From the NCBI GenBank assembly GCA_016710265.1, contig JADJJL010000007.1, positions 372,001-436,000 on the forward strand: 64,000 nt of DNA, written 5' to 3'. The notes beneath the pieces are model-generated. The model saw nothing but the letters and a program-made list of their open reading frames with translations. It was not told where the DNA came from and searched no databases. The DNA is from Saprospiraceae bacterium (GTDB lineage Bacteria > Bacteroidota > Bacteroidia > Chitinophagales > Saprospiraceae). The translations under genes and the position numbers were made by a program. Numbering within the stretch: position 1 is the first letter of the stretch; each line of letters begins with the position of its first letter. Shown in pieces: positions 18,498-27,751 of this stretch.

Positions 18498-19694
18498 TCA
18501 CAAAAGTAATAAAGCATTTACAATATCGGTAGCAACTTCTTTCTTAGATTTTTTATCAAAATTAGTTTGATGACCATTTCGATCAATCAATACAATTTGA
18601 TTGGTATCATAACCAAAGCCTACCCCAATTTCACCTGTCGTATTTAAAACGATCAAATCCATATTTTTCTTGTGCAGCTTGGATGTCGCGTATTCCAAAG
18701 CATTTGTGGTTTCCAAAGCAAAACCCACCAATTTTTGATTTTGTTTTTTATTTATTCCTAAAAATGCAGCAATATCCGGAGTTTTTGTCAGTTCAATGTT
18801 AATTTGATCTGCCGTCTTTTTAATTTTTTCAACAGACATATTCACCGGTTTATAGTCAGCTACCGCAGCAGCAAGTATAAAATCAGTCATATCCTCCCAA
18901 ACACTCTTAACTTCAGTATACATTTCATCTGCGCTAACCACTCTAAATAAGCTTAGTTCTGGGCTTTCAGAAATATTTTCATTGGTTGGCCCAAGAATTA
19001 AATGGACTTTGGCTCCTCTCCTCAGACATTCTTCAGCTATTCTGATTCCCATTTTTCCAGAGGAATGGTTGCTGATAAATCTAACAGGATCAATGGCTTC
19101 AAGGGTTGGGCCTGCTGTAATTAGAATTCTTCTTCCAGCCAATGTATCTTGCTTATTAAAATGATCGTTAATGATTTCAAATATCATTTCAGTTTCAGCC
19201 AATCTTCCCAATCCACTTAAACCACTTGCCAAAGAACCGTCTTCAACGGGTATCATTTGTATATTAGAATCAGTAAGGAGTCTTATATTCCTTTTGGTTG
19301 CCGGATTCTGCCACATGTCTAAATCCATTGCAGGTGCAAACATGATCGGGCATTTAGCGGAAAGGAATACAGCTGTCAAGAGATTATCTACAAAGCCATG
19401 TGCCATTTTGGCAATGGTCTGAGCAGTAGCAGGAACCACAACCATTAAATCTGCCCACATTCCCAAATGCACATGATTTTGCCAATCTGCATCAGAATGA
19501 ATTTGTGTTTTAACAGGTTTGCCTGAAAGAGTTGAAAAACTAAGGGGTCCAACAAAATCTGTAGCGGACTCTGTCATTATTACTTCTACCTCAGCTCCGG
19601 CTTTCACCAAAAGTCTAAGTAATAATAAAGATTTATAGGCGGCAATGCTACCGCAAACACCTAAAATAATTTTCTTACCCGATAAAGTCAACAT
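18498..19694 (-). CDS. coaBC: Bifunctional phosphopantothenoylcysteine decarboxylase / phosphopantothenate-cysteine ligase
   Basis: CoaBC performs two consecutive steps of coenzyme A synthesis. The 398-residue protein has an FMN-dependent decarboxylase half (about 1-180: GVCGSIAAYKSLLLLR, the His near HLGMWADL, and the APAMDLDMW motif) and a CTP-dependent ligase half (about 185-398: LITAGPTLEAIDPVRFISN, AAAVADYKP, the lysine of KIKK). I use ATG 19692-19694 (MLTLSGKK). The longer frame would start at a TTG at 19709. It lies 29 bases after the rpoZ stop. Confidence 0.96.
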   Translation of the reverse strand: MLTLSGKKIILGVCGSIAAYKSLLLLRLLVKAGAEVEVIMTESATDFVGPLSFSTLSGKPVKTQIHSDADWQNHVHLGMWADLMVVVPATAQTIAKMAHGFVDNLLTAVFLSAKCPIMFAPAMDLDMWQNPATKRNIRLLTDSNIQMIPVEDGSLASGLSGLGRLAETEMIFEIINDHFNKQDTLAGRRILITAGPTLEAIDPVRFISNHSSGKMGIRIAEECLRRGAKVHLILGPTNENISESPELSLFRVVSADEMYTEVKSVWEDMTDFILAAAVADYKPVNMSVEKIKKTADQINIELTKTPDIAAFLGINKKQNQKLVGFALETTNALEYATSKLHKKNMDLIVLNTTGEIGVGFGYDTNQIVLIDRNGHQTNFDKKSKKEVATDIVNALLLL

Positions 19695-19723
19695 TGGACT
19701 AGCTTTCAATGTCGAACATCCAA

Positions 19724-20068
19724 TTATGATTCGTGCTCTGGTCCCTCTTGATTCTTAAACTCATAATGAATGTCACCTGCAATGAATTCCTCTATTGCAA
19801 TAAGCACAGGGTTAGGGAGTTTTTCGTAAAATTTTGAAATTTCGATTTGCTCTTTGTTTTCGTGCACTTCTTCGATGGTGTCTGAGTGACTAGCAAAATC
19901 TTCAAGCTTTTCTAACAACTCTGACTTTATATCAGCGGCAAGTTGGTTGGCTCTTTGTGAGATTACATTGATCGTCTCATAAATATTATGTGTGTCAGCA
20001 ACGAGTGCTTTAACGTCCCTAGCCTGGACATTTGGACTAATTCCTTGAACTTTTGATTTAATATCCAT
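19724..20068 (-). CDS. rpoZ: DNA-directed RNA polymerase omega subunit (Rpb6-like)
   Basis: This 114-residue protein is of the Bacteroidetes omega/Rpb6 type. It opens MDIKSKVQGISPNVQARDVK and has the helix NIYETINVISQRANQLAADIK, matching the ExVxxiakRAnql core of omega that clamps the beta' subunit. The acidic tail (HENKEQIEIS, then PNPVLIAIEEFIAG) is typical for this phylum. It overlaps the 3' end of bamD by 11 bases, indicating translational coupling, and precedes coaBC, the conserved phylum-level gene order. Confidence 0.9.
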   Translation of the reverse strand: MDIKSKVQGISPNVQARDVKALVADTHNIYETINVISQRANQLAADIKSELLEKLEDFASHSDTIEEVHENKEQIEISKFYEKLPNPVLIAIEEFIAGDIHYEFKNQEGPEHES

Positions 20069-20864
20069 CGTATAACGAATTTTTAGATTTTTTAATAACG
20101 TTGTTTTTAATTTCTTTTACTTCCGAAGCCATCTTACCGGTGGGAAATTTCTTTAAGAATGTATTACATTTGTCAACGGTTAACAAATAACGCTCTTTTT
20201 GTTTTTCAAAGATACTATTTTCTGCCCATTCAGCAGATGCTTTAATCGCTAATAACCTAAGTTCTCTTTCATTTTTGGTGTCCGGAAAATCCACTAAAAG
20301 ATTATCTAGTGTGGTCAAACAAGCTTGATATGACTTTAAATTATAATAAAGTAAAGCTTGTTCAAATGCTTTTTTCTCTAGTTTTGCTCTTAATTCATCA
20401 ATCAACTTATTGCATTCTTCTACCCTATTGGACTCAGGATAAACGTTTACAAATGTCTGAAAACCGTCGATTGCTTTTTCTGTGGGTGTTTGATCCAATC
20501 GATATCCAGGCGATTGTTTATAGAGTGAGTAAACTGACATAAATTCTGCCTCTTCTTTTAAAGCACTTAAAACAAAGGTGTTTGCAAAATTTTTAAAATA
20601 TAAACTTGCCGCCTCATAATCGCCTAATTGAAATTGACATTGGGCATATTTATAAAAAATCTCTTCAGCTTCTTTTTGACCTCTATAATTAGAAATAATA
20701 GATTCATATAAAGGCAAGGCTTTTTGATATTCTTTTTTCTGAAAGTAACTATTTGCTGTTTTATAAATTAAAACAGGATCATTACTTGTTCTAACTTTCT
20801 CATAGGCAGATTTGCAACTTAACATTAAAGAAATCAAAACAAGAAATAAAAGTGCTTTTCTCAT
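20058..20864 (-). CDS. bamD: Outer membrane assembly lipoprotein BamD
   Basis: BamD is the essential lipoprotein partner of BamA in beta-barrel insertion. The 268-residue protein has a lipoprotein signal (LLFLVLISLMLSCKSAYEK, lipidated Cys near residue 17) and then helical TPR repeats: YKTANSYFQKKEYQKALPLY, AQCQFQLGDYEAASLYF, and AFEQALLYYNLKSYQACL. These match YfiO/BamD repeats. It leads the run bamD-rpoZ-coaBC-DUF4835-purN. A -7 box ends 8 bases before the ATG. Confidence 0.92.
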   Translation of the reverse strand: MRKALLFLVLISLMLSCKSAYEKVRTSNDPVLIYKTANSYFQKKEYQKALPLYESIISNYRGQKEAEEIFYKYAQCQFQLGDYEAASLYFKNFANTFVLSALKEEAEFMSVYSLYKQSPGYRLDQTPTEKAIDGFQTFVNVYPESNRVEECNKLIDELRAKLEKKAFEQALLYYNLKSYQACLTTLDNLLVDFPDTKNERELRLLAIKASAEWAENSIFEKQKERYLLTVDKCNTFLKKFPTGKMASEVKEIKNNVIKKSKNSLYDGY

Positions 20865-20872
20865 GCGGGGCG

Positions 20873-20880
20873 CAAATTTA
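20873..20880 (-). promoter_or_regulatory. Bacteroidetes -7 box TAAATTTG upstream of bamD
   Basis: This is an exact TAnnTTTG match on the minus strand, 8 bases before the bamD ATG. The predicted transcript has almost no 5' leader. Confidence 0.6.
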
Positions 20881-21015
20881 ATACTTCAAAACGACAATGG
20901 ACATAACTTGTTGCATAATAATTGATTCAAGTGCTTGGAACTTGATTATTTAAGACCTTAACTATATTTATTTAACTAATTATCAACTCATTATAAATAT
21001 TTTATGACTTATGGG

Positions 21016-21780
21016 CTAATTGACCAAGTAGAATGAATTTAAGATATTGGCAAATTCTAAAGGATTCAAACTCGCTCCACCCACCAAAGCTCCATTCACA
21101 TTAGGTATATGGGCAATTTGGGCTGCATTGTTTGAATTAACACTTCCGCCATATAAAATTGGGATAGTATCAGCCAATTTCTTACCATAATTGTCAGACA
21201 ACCAATCATATATGTATTCGTGTGTTTCTAAAATTTGATCATTTAATGCAGTTTTTCCTGTACCAATTGCCCAAATTGGCTCATAGGCAATGATTAAATT
21301 TTCGATATTGGGAAAAGAGTTGGTCGGGAGGTCATTTTGGAGTTGAATTTTTATAAACTCCAAATGTTTACCAGATTCTCGAATATCCAAAGGTTCACCA
21401 CAACAATATACTGCCTTTAGTCCCGCTTGTAAAACTGACTTTATTTTATTTGTTATTCTATTGTTTTCCAAAGGATTAGAAAGCCTTTTTTCACTATGAC
21501 CTAAGATAATATATTTTACTCCCAAGTCTTTGAGCATTGGGCAAGATATTTCTGAAGTAAAAGCTCCAAAATCTTTTTCATGGCAATCCTGAGCGCCTAG
21601 AAAAATGTTGTCATTATTTAGAGATCCAAGTAAAGACAGATGTGTAAAAGGTGGAGCAACAATGATCTTAGCCTGTTCAGAGACCTGTTTACATATTTCC
21701 AAAACCAAGCTAACTGCCTCATTTGGAAGCACATTCATTTTCCAATTCGCTATAATTAAAGGTTCTCTTTTTGTTAACAT
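21016..21780 (-). CDS. tpiA: Triosephosphate isomerase
   Basis: TpiA interconverts dihydroxyacetone phosphate and glyceraldehyde 3-phosphate in glycolysis. The 254-residue TIM barrel has IANWKMN (the substrate-binding Asn and Lys, about 10-16), YIILGHSEKR (electrophilic His, about 92-101), AYEPIWAIGTGKTA (catalytic Glu and mobile loop 6, about 168), and YGGSVNSNN (phosphate binding, about 212). All catalytic residues are present. It stands alone between bamD and divergent ppk1. Confidence 0.97.
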   Translation of the reverse strand: MLTKREPLIIANWKMNVLPNEAVSLVLEICKQVSEQAKIIVAPPFTHLSLLGSLNNDNIFLGAQDCHEKDFGAFTSEISCPMLKDLGVKYIILGHSEKRLSNPLENNRITNKIKSVLQAGLKAVYCCGEPLDIRESGKHLEFIKIQLQNDLPTNSFPNIENLIIAYEPIWAIGTGKTALNDQILETHEYIYDWLSDNYGKKLADTIPILYGGSVNSNNAAQIAHIPNVNGALVGGASLNPLEFANILNSFYLVN

Positions 21781-21970
21781 ACGCTCTTATAAAACTTCAA
21801 AAATAGGCATTAAAATACAATCTCCCCTAAGGCTTTATTGATGAAGCAATTGCCTCATTTAATAATTTGATATCTTAATAATAACTTCAAGTATCACAAA
21901 GACCTTTAATTTTACATCTTGTTTCAAAAAAATTCAAATAAAATTGTGCGATTTAGGCAGTTTTGAATTA

Positions 21971-21978
21971 TAGATTTG
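21971..21978 (+). promoter_or_regulatory. Bacteroidetes -7 box TAGATTTG upstream of ppk1
   Basis: This is an exact TAnnTTTG match 38 bases upstream of the ppk1 ATG. I see no pho-box-like repeat between it and the gene. Confidence 0.5.
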
Positions 21979-22016
21979 AGCAACAGAATTTGTTTTAATA
22001 GAAACTTTAAAGCATC

Positions 22017-24113
22017 ATGGCTATATCGAAAGCTTCTAATTTCACCATTATTGACAGAGACATAAGTTGGCTGGATTTCAATTATAGAGTAATGCAAGAA
22101 GCAAAAGATCCAAATGTTCCACTTTTAGAACGTTTACGATTTCTCGCTATTTATTCCTCCAATTTGGGAGAATTTTTTAGAATTAGGGTGGCACATCATC
22201 GCAACATCATGTTGTTGGGTAAGAAAACAAAAAGTGTTTTGGATTACAATCCGGCCATTTTTCTAAAGGAGTTGTATAAAAAAGCCAACGAGCATTTGGA
22301 CGAATTCAATCAAATATTTTATGATGAAATAATACCAGGACTGGCGTCTGAAAATATCTACCTTAGATCGCATAGAGAACTCACCCAACCTCAAGAAAAA
22401 TTCATTGAAAATTATTTTAATGAAAATTTATTACCCTTTGTTCAGCCAGTTCTGTTGGTCAAAGATAAGATTAAACCTTTTCTAAACAATTCAGAATTAT
22501 ATCTTGCCATTATATTAAAAAGCAAAGAACATCACACAGAAGAAGAACATTATGCCATAGTCAAAGTGCCATCTGATCATCTAAACCGATTTGTCATTTT
22601 GCCTTCTGAAAAAGGGGCACATGAAATTACTTTGTTAGATGAGGTAGTTAGGTTTTCATTAAAATGGCTTTTTCCTGGTTTTGATATCATACATTCATAT
22701 TCTATAAAATTAACAAGAGACGCAGAACTTTATATAGAGGATGAGTATACTGGTGACTTATTGGAGAAAATAAAAAAAGGATTAATTAAACGAAATATAG
22801 GTCCAGCCTCTAGATTGGTATACGATGATGCTATGCCAAAGGATATGCTTCATTATTTTTTAAGTCTGCTTGAAATCAAAAAAACTGACTTGACACCTGA
22901 AGGAAGATATCACAATAATTTTGACTTTTTTTATTTCCCTCATTTTGGTAAATATCATTTATTAAATCCAGTTATTAAACCGTTAGGTTATCCTATAATA
23001 GACAACGCGGAAGAAATATTTGGAGCACTGGAAAATAAAGATCATTTATTATACTTTCCATACCACGATTATGAACCTGTCATTCGTTTTTTTGAAGACG
23101 CCTCCCAGGACCCCTTCGTGACACATATAAGAATAACGCAATATCGCGTAGATAAAAACAGCAGAATTATGGATGCGTTGATATATGCTGCGGAACGAGG
23201 TAAAAGTGTATTTGTTTTTATTGAAGTGAAAGCTAGATTTGACGAAGCTGCAAATCTAGTTTGGGGTGAAAAAATGGAAAAAGCAGGCATTAAAGTTCGA
23301 TACAGTTTTCCAGGATTAAAAGTTCATGCCAAAGCTGGGCTCATTACGCGTAGAAAGGATCAAGAAACAAAGCATTATGCTTATATGAGTACCGGTAATT
23401 TTCATGAAGGAACCGCCCGTGTTTATGGAGATTATGGTTTCTTCACAACAGATAGCCGCTTAACCTCTGAAATCTATCGGTTGTTCGGTTTTTTAGAAAA
23501 TGTCAAACTTCCAAACAGCTCATTTAAACATCTTTTAGTTGGTCAATTTAACCTCAATGATGATCTTAAGTCTTTAATTCTTTTTGAAAAATCTGAAGCT
23601 TTGGCTGGTAGAAAATCAGAAATTATTTTAAAGATGAACAATTTACAAGACACCGAAATTATAAACCTCTTGTATGATGCAGGAAAGGCTGGCACAAAAA
23701 TAAAATTAATTATTAGGGGAATCTGTTGTCTAGTGCCCGGCAAAAGAGGATTGAGTGAAAATATATCTGGTATTAGTATCATAGATCGCTATTTGGAACA
23801 TGCAAGAGTCTATTATTTTTATCATGGTGGAGAAAAAAAAATATATCTATCTTCTGCTGACTTTATGGTCAGAAACCTACACTTTAGAATAGAAACAGCA
23901 TTTCCAATTTATTCTGAAACTTTAAAAAATGAAATTATTAAAGTTTTACAAATTCAACTAACGGACAACACAAAATCTAGAAGTTTAAATTTTCGAAAAG
24001 TGAATCATTATGTCCAAACTATAAGAAGCAAGAGAGTTAGAAGTCAAATGAGCACTTATAAATTTTACAAACAACTATACCAATTGCAAAATACCCAAGA
24101 AAATGGAAAATGA
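22017..24113 (+). CDS. ppk1: Polyphosphate kinase 1
   Basis: PPK1 reversibly polymerises the gamma phosphate of ATP into polyphosphate. At 698 residues it has the full domain set: N domain (ISWLDFNYRVMQEA, LRFLAIYSSNLGEFFRIRV), head domain, then two phospholipase-D-like C domains. The autophosphorylated histidine is in GLKVHAKAGLITRR and the second conserved histidine in YLEHARVYYF. The metal/ATP-binding arginines in DPFVTHIRITQYRV are present. It overlaps cutA by 11 bases. A PPK2-family enzyme lies about 12 kb downstream. Confidence 0.97.
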   Translation: MAISKASNFTIIDRDISWLDFNYRVMQEAKDPNVPLLERLRFLAIYSSNLGEFFRIRVAHHRNIMLLGKKTKSVLDYNPAIFLKELYKKANEHLDEFNQIFYDEIIPGLASENIYLRSHRELTQPQEKFIENYFNENLLPFVQPVLLVKDKIKPFLNNSELYLAIILKSKEHHTEEEHYAIVKVPSDHLNRFVILPSEKGAHEITLLDEVVRFSLKWLFPGFDIIHSYSIKLTRDAELYIEDEYTGDLLEKIKKGLIKRNIGPASRLVYDDAMPKDMLHYFLSLLEIKKTDLTPEGRYHNNFDFFYFPHFGKYHLLNPVIKPLGYPIIDNAEEIFGALENKDHLLYFPYHDYEPVIRFFEDASQDPFVTHIRITQYRVDKNSRIMDALIYAAERGKSVFVFIEVKARFDEAANLVWGEKMEKAGIKVRYSFPGLKVHAKAGLITRRKDQETKHYAYMSTGNFHEGTARVYGDYGFFTTDSRLTSEIYRLFGFLENVKLPNSSFKHLLVGQFNLNDDLKSLILFEKSEALAGRKSEIILKMNNLQDTEIINLLYDAGKAGTKIKLIIRGICCLVPGKRGLSENISGISIIDRYLEHARVYYFYHGGEKKIYLSSADFMVRNLHFRIETAFPIYSETLKNEIIKVLQIQLTDNTKSRSLNFRKVNHYVQTIRSKRVRSQMSTYKFYKQLYQLQNTQENGK

Positions 24114-24429
24114 CTTGATTTTTGAAGTCCGTTATTTTCATATTCCATGTGGCACTATTGAAAATGCGAAATTCATTTCTGAAACAGTTATTAAATCAAG
24201 ACTGGCTGCTTGCTCACACATTTCAGAAATTAAAAGCAGTTACCTATGGGATAACCAATTGCAATCAGAAATTGAATTCTTATTAATTTTAAAAACCACT
24301 CCTGAATTTGAGGGAGCTTTATCCATTATGGTTAGGAATTTGCACCAATATGAAGTCCCATGCATACTAATTATCAAGGCAAATGTCAATGAAAGTTACT
24401 ATCGTTGGATGTTAACTCAGTTAAGTTAA
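24103..24429 (+). CDS. cutA: Divalent-cation tolerance protein CutA
   Basis: This is a 108-residue PII-like trimeric fold protein. Landmarks are IENAKFISETVIKSRLAACSHI (the helix and the conserved LAACxxI), SYLWDNQLQSEIEFLLILKT (the yxWxgxixxexExlLilKt strand pair), and HQYEVPCILIIKANVNESYYRWM (the HpYevP motif). The family is linked to copper/divalent cation tolerance, but its molecular role is unsettled. It starts within the last 4 codons of ppk1, so translation is likely coupled. Confidence 0.92.
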   Translation: MENDLIFEVRYFHIPCGTIENAKFISETVIKSRLAACSHISEIKSSYLWDNQLQSEIEFLLILKTTPEFEGALSIMVRNLHQYEVPCILIIKANVNESYYRWMLTQLS

Positions 24430-24446
24430 AGTAGGTATTAATCAAA

Positions 24447-25112
24447 TTAGGATTTGACGGAATCAACGATGACCCCATCTTTCATAGTATAAGTAATTTC
24501 TGTTTTTACAGCTATATTCGGATCATGGGTGACTAAGAGCAAGGTCATATTCATCTCAGCTTTTAATTGCAAAAGTAATCTCAAAACTTCTTGAGCGTTG
24601 TGTTGATCTAAATTCCCTGTTGGCTCGTCCGCTAATAATATTTTAGGATTATTGATCAAGGCTCTTGCTAGTGCTATTCTTTGTTGTTCACCACCGGAAA
24701 GTTGGCCGGGTTTGTGCTGCATCCGATCCTTCATACCTAAATAATCCAGTAATTCTGAAGCCCTATTATTTGCTTTGGATACATTTTGCCCAGAAATGTA
24801 AGCTGGTAAAGCTGTATTTTCTAGTGCTGTTAATTCAGGTAACAGATGATGGAATTGAAATATAAAACCTATATTTTGGTTCCTAAAATGGCTTAATTCC
24901 TTTGCGTTCATAGCAGAAACTTCAACACCATTCAATTTTATAGTTCCTGAGTTTGCTTGATCTAAAGTCCCTAAAATATGCAACAAGGTGCTTTTGCCTG
25001 CTCCAGATGACCCCATAATACTTGCCATCTGCCCAGCTGGAACTTCCAATCTAGTACCTTTAAGAACAGTAATAGACCCATATGTTTTTACCAGATTATT
25101 GCAATAGATCAT
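24447..25112 (-). CDS. lolD: Lipoprotein-releasing ABC transporter ATP-binding protein (LolD-like)
   Basis: This is a 221-residue ABC ATPase with Walker A GSSGAGKST, Q-loop FIFQFHHLLPELTALEN (the FHHLLPE form is characteristic of LolD), signature LSGGEQQR, Walker B ILLADEPTGNLD and the switch His in LLVTHDP. LolD powers extraction of lipoproteins from the inner membrane toward LolA. The membrane partner (LolC/E) is not adjacent. It stands alone, convergent with cutA, with no terminator that I can see in the 17-base gap. Confidence 0.87.
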   Translation of the reverse strand: MIYCNNLVKTYGSITVLKGTRLEVPAGQMASIMGSSGAGKSTLLHILGTLDQANSGTIKLNGVEVSAMNAKELSHFRNQNIGFIFQFHHLLPELTALENTALPAYISGQNVSKANNRASELLDYLGMKDRMQHKPGQLSGGEQQRIALARALINNPKILLADEPTGNLDQHNAQEVLRLLLQLKAEMNMTLLLVTHDPNIAVKTEITYTMKDGVIVDSVKS

Positions 25113-25198
25113 TGTTAATCATCATTTTATAATAAAAGCTTTGAAGGATGTCTAATAATTTAATTGGCTTAAATCTTGTAGAATTTACCACAAAGATC

Positions 25199-25206
25199 TA
25201 ATTTTG
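25199..25206 (+). promoter_or_regulatory. Bacteroidetes -7 box TAATTTTG before the glycosyltransferase pair
   Basis: This is an exact TAnnTTTG match. It implies a leader of roughly 105-110 bases before the ATG at 25319, long for this genome, and that leader contains a short upstream ORF. Confidence 0.5.
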
Positions 25207-25265
25207 CACGTTTAAAGTAAAAATAATCTCTTAAAAATATACTTAAAACCGGTGAAACCCACGTT

Positions 25266-25322
25266 ATGTATTTAACAAACGAAACCAAAACCAACGGGGG
25301 TGTCCGTCGAAGCCAAATATGA
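25266..25322 (+). CDS. Possible 18-codon upstream ORF coupled to the glycosyltransferase gene
   Basis: ATG at 25266 opens an 18-codon frame (MYLTNETKTNGGVRRSQI) whose TGA (25320-25322) overlaps the ATG of the glycosyltransferase gene in an ATGA arrangement. It lies downstream of the predicted promoter, so it would be in the mRNA. There is no homology to judge it by. It may be a translation-coupling leader or chance. Confidence 0.3.
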   Translation: MYLTNETKTNGGVRRSQI

Positions 25323-26539
25323 AGATTTTATTCGTATGTAAAAAATTCCCCTATCCACCTAAAGATGGGGAATCTATCGCTATCTTGCAGATGAGTCAGG
25401 CCTTGGCTCAAAAAGGATGTGAAGTTAGTTTACTAGCCATGAACACTAAAAGACATCCATTTAAACATTTAGAACCATTACCATCTGAGCTGTCACATTT
25501 TCAAGTTATTGAAGATGTAATGGTAGATAATTCAATCAACTGGTATGGGGCATTTAAAAATCTATTTAGTTCTCAATCTTACCATATATCAAGATTCATA
25601 TCACAAGAATTTGAGGACAAACTTAAAAGTATGATACTGTCCAATGAATATGATATTATTCAACTGGAAACACTTTATCTAGCTCCTTATATTGATGCCA
25701 TAAAGGCGGTAACACAATCTCCTGTAGTCATGCGAGCTCACAATATAGAGCACGAGATTTGGGAAAGAATAAGTGAAAACATCCGTTTTATTCCTAAAAA
25801 AGTTTATGTCCAATATCTGTCCAATAAACTAAAGCGATTTGAAATCCAAAAGCTCAATCAATATGATTTACTGGTAGCCATAACCGATCGCGATTTAGAA
25901 ATGTTTAGAGCTATGGGATATAAAAATGGATGCATCTCTTCACCAGTTGGATATAAAGTTGGATATTACGAAATTGATACAAATTCTTTTGCTAAACCGC
26001 TCAAATTATCCTTTATTGGTTCATTGGATTGGTTACCCAACCTACAAGGGCTTGAATGGTTTTTGTCAGAAGTCTGGCCAAAGATTCTTGAAAGATTTCC
26101 AAAAACTGAATTCCATTTTGCTGGGAGAAATGCTCCAAAATCATTGGTTGGAAAGACATATCCCAATGTTTTTTACCATGGTGAGGTGGAAAATTCAACT
26201 GCATTTGTCCAAAAATATCCATTATTTATAGTTCCACTTCGTGCAGGGTCAGGTTTACGAATAAAAATTCTGGAAGCGATGTCATCAGGAAGAATAGTCA
26301 TTTCTAGTACCATTGGACTTGAGGGTATCGCCGCCCAAGATAAAAAACATGTGTTTTATGCGGATGATTCAGCTGACTATATAAAAGCACTTGAATATTG
26401 TTTTCAGCATCCAGAGGAGTTACCTAACATAGCAAGTTCAGCAAGAGCGTTTATACAAAATAATTTTGACAGGGATGTATTGGCGGAAAGGTTGATGAGT
26501 GCATATCAAAAAGCTTTAACCGAAACTCCGCACGAATAA
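25319..26539 (+). CDS. Glycosyltransferase, GT4-like
   Basis: This is a 406-residue GT-B protein. The N-terminus MKILFVCKKFPYPPKDG with a following helix is the acceptor domain start. The C-terminal half has FIGSLDWLPNLQGLEWFL (donor domain strand), FAGRNAP, and the E-x7-E-like region PLRAGSGLRIKILEAMSSGRIV, where the family binds the nucleotide sugar. It transfers a sugar from an NDP-sugar with retention of configuration in GT4; the actual sugar and acceptor are unknown. It starts the transcript with the GT2 gene 6 bases downstream, suggesting exopolysaccharide or surface glycan synthesis. Confidence 0.88.
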   Translation: MKILFVCKKFPYPPKDGESIAILQMSQALAQKGCEVSLLAMNTKRHPFKHLEPLPSELSHFQVIEDVMVDNSINWYGAFKNLFSSQSYHISRFISQEFEDKLKSMILSNEYDIIQLETLYLAPYIDAIKAVTQSPVVMRAHNIEHEIWERISENIRFIPKKVYVQYLSNKLKRFEIQKLNQYDLLVAITDRDLEMFRAMGYKNGCISSPVGYKVGYYEIDTNSFAKPLKLSFIGSLDWLPNLQGLEWFLSEVWPKILERFPKTEFHFAGRNAPKSLVGKTYPNVFYHGEVENSTAFVQKYPLFIVPLRAGSGLRIKILEAMSSGRIVISSTIGLEGIAAQDKKHVFYADDSADYIKALEYCFQHPEELPNIASSARAFIQNNFDRDVLAERLMSAYQKALTETPHE

Positions 26540-26545
26540 ATTATC

Positions 26546-27751
26546 GTGATTCTTTTAAAAATTGTATTTTATACAAGTGTATTTTCTATTATACACAGTT
26601 ATATATTTTATCCATTAAGTCTAAAATTTCTGCTTTTATTTTATAATAAGAAGAGTAAAACTTTGGCTTCTTTTCAAAATGAATGGCCAATTGTATCCAC
26701 GATCACCTCCGTATTTAATGAAGAATCGGTTATAAGAAAGAAAGTACTTTCGATCATCCAAAGCAATTATCCGAATGAATTACTCAATATATTTTTGGGA
26801 TCAGATGCTTCTTCAGATAGATCTGATCAATTAATGGAACAATTACAAAAGGAGTATCCGAATATACATTTTTCTAGATTTAATTCACGAAGAGGCAAAA
26901 CTTCCGTTATAAATGATTTAATGAAATATGCCTTTGAATTAAATCCACAATCCAAAGATCACATCCTAATTTTTACTGACGCCAATGTAATTTTAGATCC
27001 AATGGCCATACGCAATATGGTTAGAAATTTTAGCAATGTTAAAATCGGCTTGGTTGATTCAAAAATAATACCATTCAGTCATCAATCTGAAGGAATAGCA
27101 ATGGCTGAAATTAAATACATTAACTTCGAAACACAAATAAAAAAATGGGAAGGAGAATTATGGGGAGTAATGATGGGTGCTTTTGGTGGATGTTTTGCAG
27201 TACGATCCAATTTGGTTCATCATATTCCCACACATTTAATCACAGATGACTTTTATATTAGCATGAAAGTTTTAGAACAAAATGGACAATTGATAAACGA
27301 TATTGATGCTATTTGCTTTGAAGGAATTCCAAATTTAATAGAAGAAGAATTTAAAAGAAAGTTGCGCATTTCCTCAGGTAACTTTCAATGCTTGTCTCTC
27401 TTTAGACATTTTCTATATCAACCACCCTGGACAAGGGCTTATGCGTTTATATCACACAAACTTTTGAGATGGTTGGGACCTATATTTTTGTTCTTGATTT
27501 ATATTTCTTGTTCCATACTTGCTATGCAGATAGGCAATATCTATATACCTCTATTTATTTTAGTTAATATCTTTTATTTTCTAATACCTACCTTAGACTG
27601 GACCTTAAGTAAATTCAACATTCACATCAAATTATTTAGAGGAGTGCGTTATTTTTTATCAATGAACATTGCTTTATTTTTGGGGTTAATTAAATATCTG
27701 CGTGGAATCAAGCACAGTGTGTGGGAACCACCAAAAAGAAATCAAATCTGA
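26546..27751 (+). CDS. Membrane-bound glycosyltransferase family 2
   Basis: This is a 401-residue processive-type GT2. It has one N-terminal membrane segment, then the GT-A core with TITSVFNEESVIRKKVLSII, GSDASSDRS, the DxD-like TDANVIL, GGCFAVRS, ITDDFYISMKV (the ED/TDD catalytic position) and RKLRISSGNFQ (the QxxRW-like position, here with Q last). It ends with three C-terminal membrane segments. The gene starts at GTG 26546, because the membrane segment begins immediately after. Related enzymes polymerise or extend polysaccharides across the inner membrane. It overlaps the next gene by TGATG. Confidence 0.87.
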   Translation: MILLKIVFYTSVFSIIHSYIFYPLSLKFLLLFYNKKSKTLASFQNEWPIVSTITSVFNEESVIRKKVLSIIQSNYPNELLNIFLGSDASSDRSDQLMEQLQKEYPNIHFSRFNSRRGKTSVINDLMKYAFELNPQSKDHILIFTDANVILDPMAIRNMVRNFSNVKIGLVDSKIIPFSHQSEGIAMAEIKYINFETQIKKWEGELWGVMMGAFGGCFAVRSNLVHHIPTHLITDDFYISMKVLEQNGQLINDIDAICFEGIPNLIEEEFKRKLRISSGNFQCLSLFRHFLYQPPWTRAYAFISHKLLRWLGPIFLFLIYISCSILAMQIGNIYIPLFILVNIFYFLIPTLDWTLSKFNIHIKLFRGVRYFLSMNIALFLGLIKYLRGIKHSVWEPPKRNQI

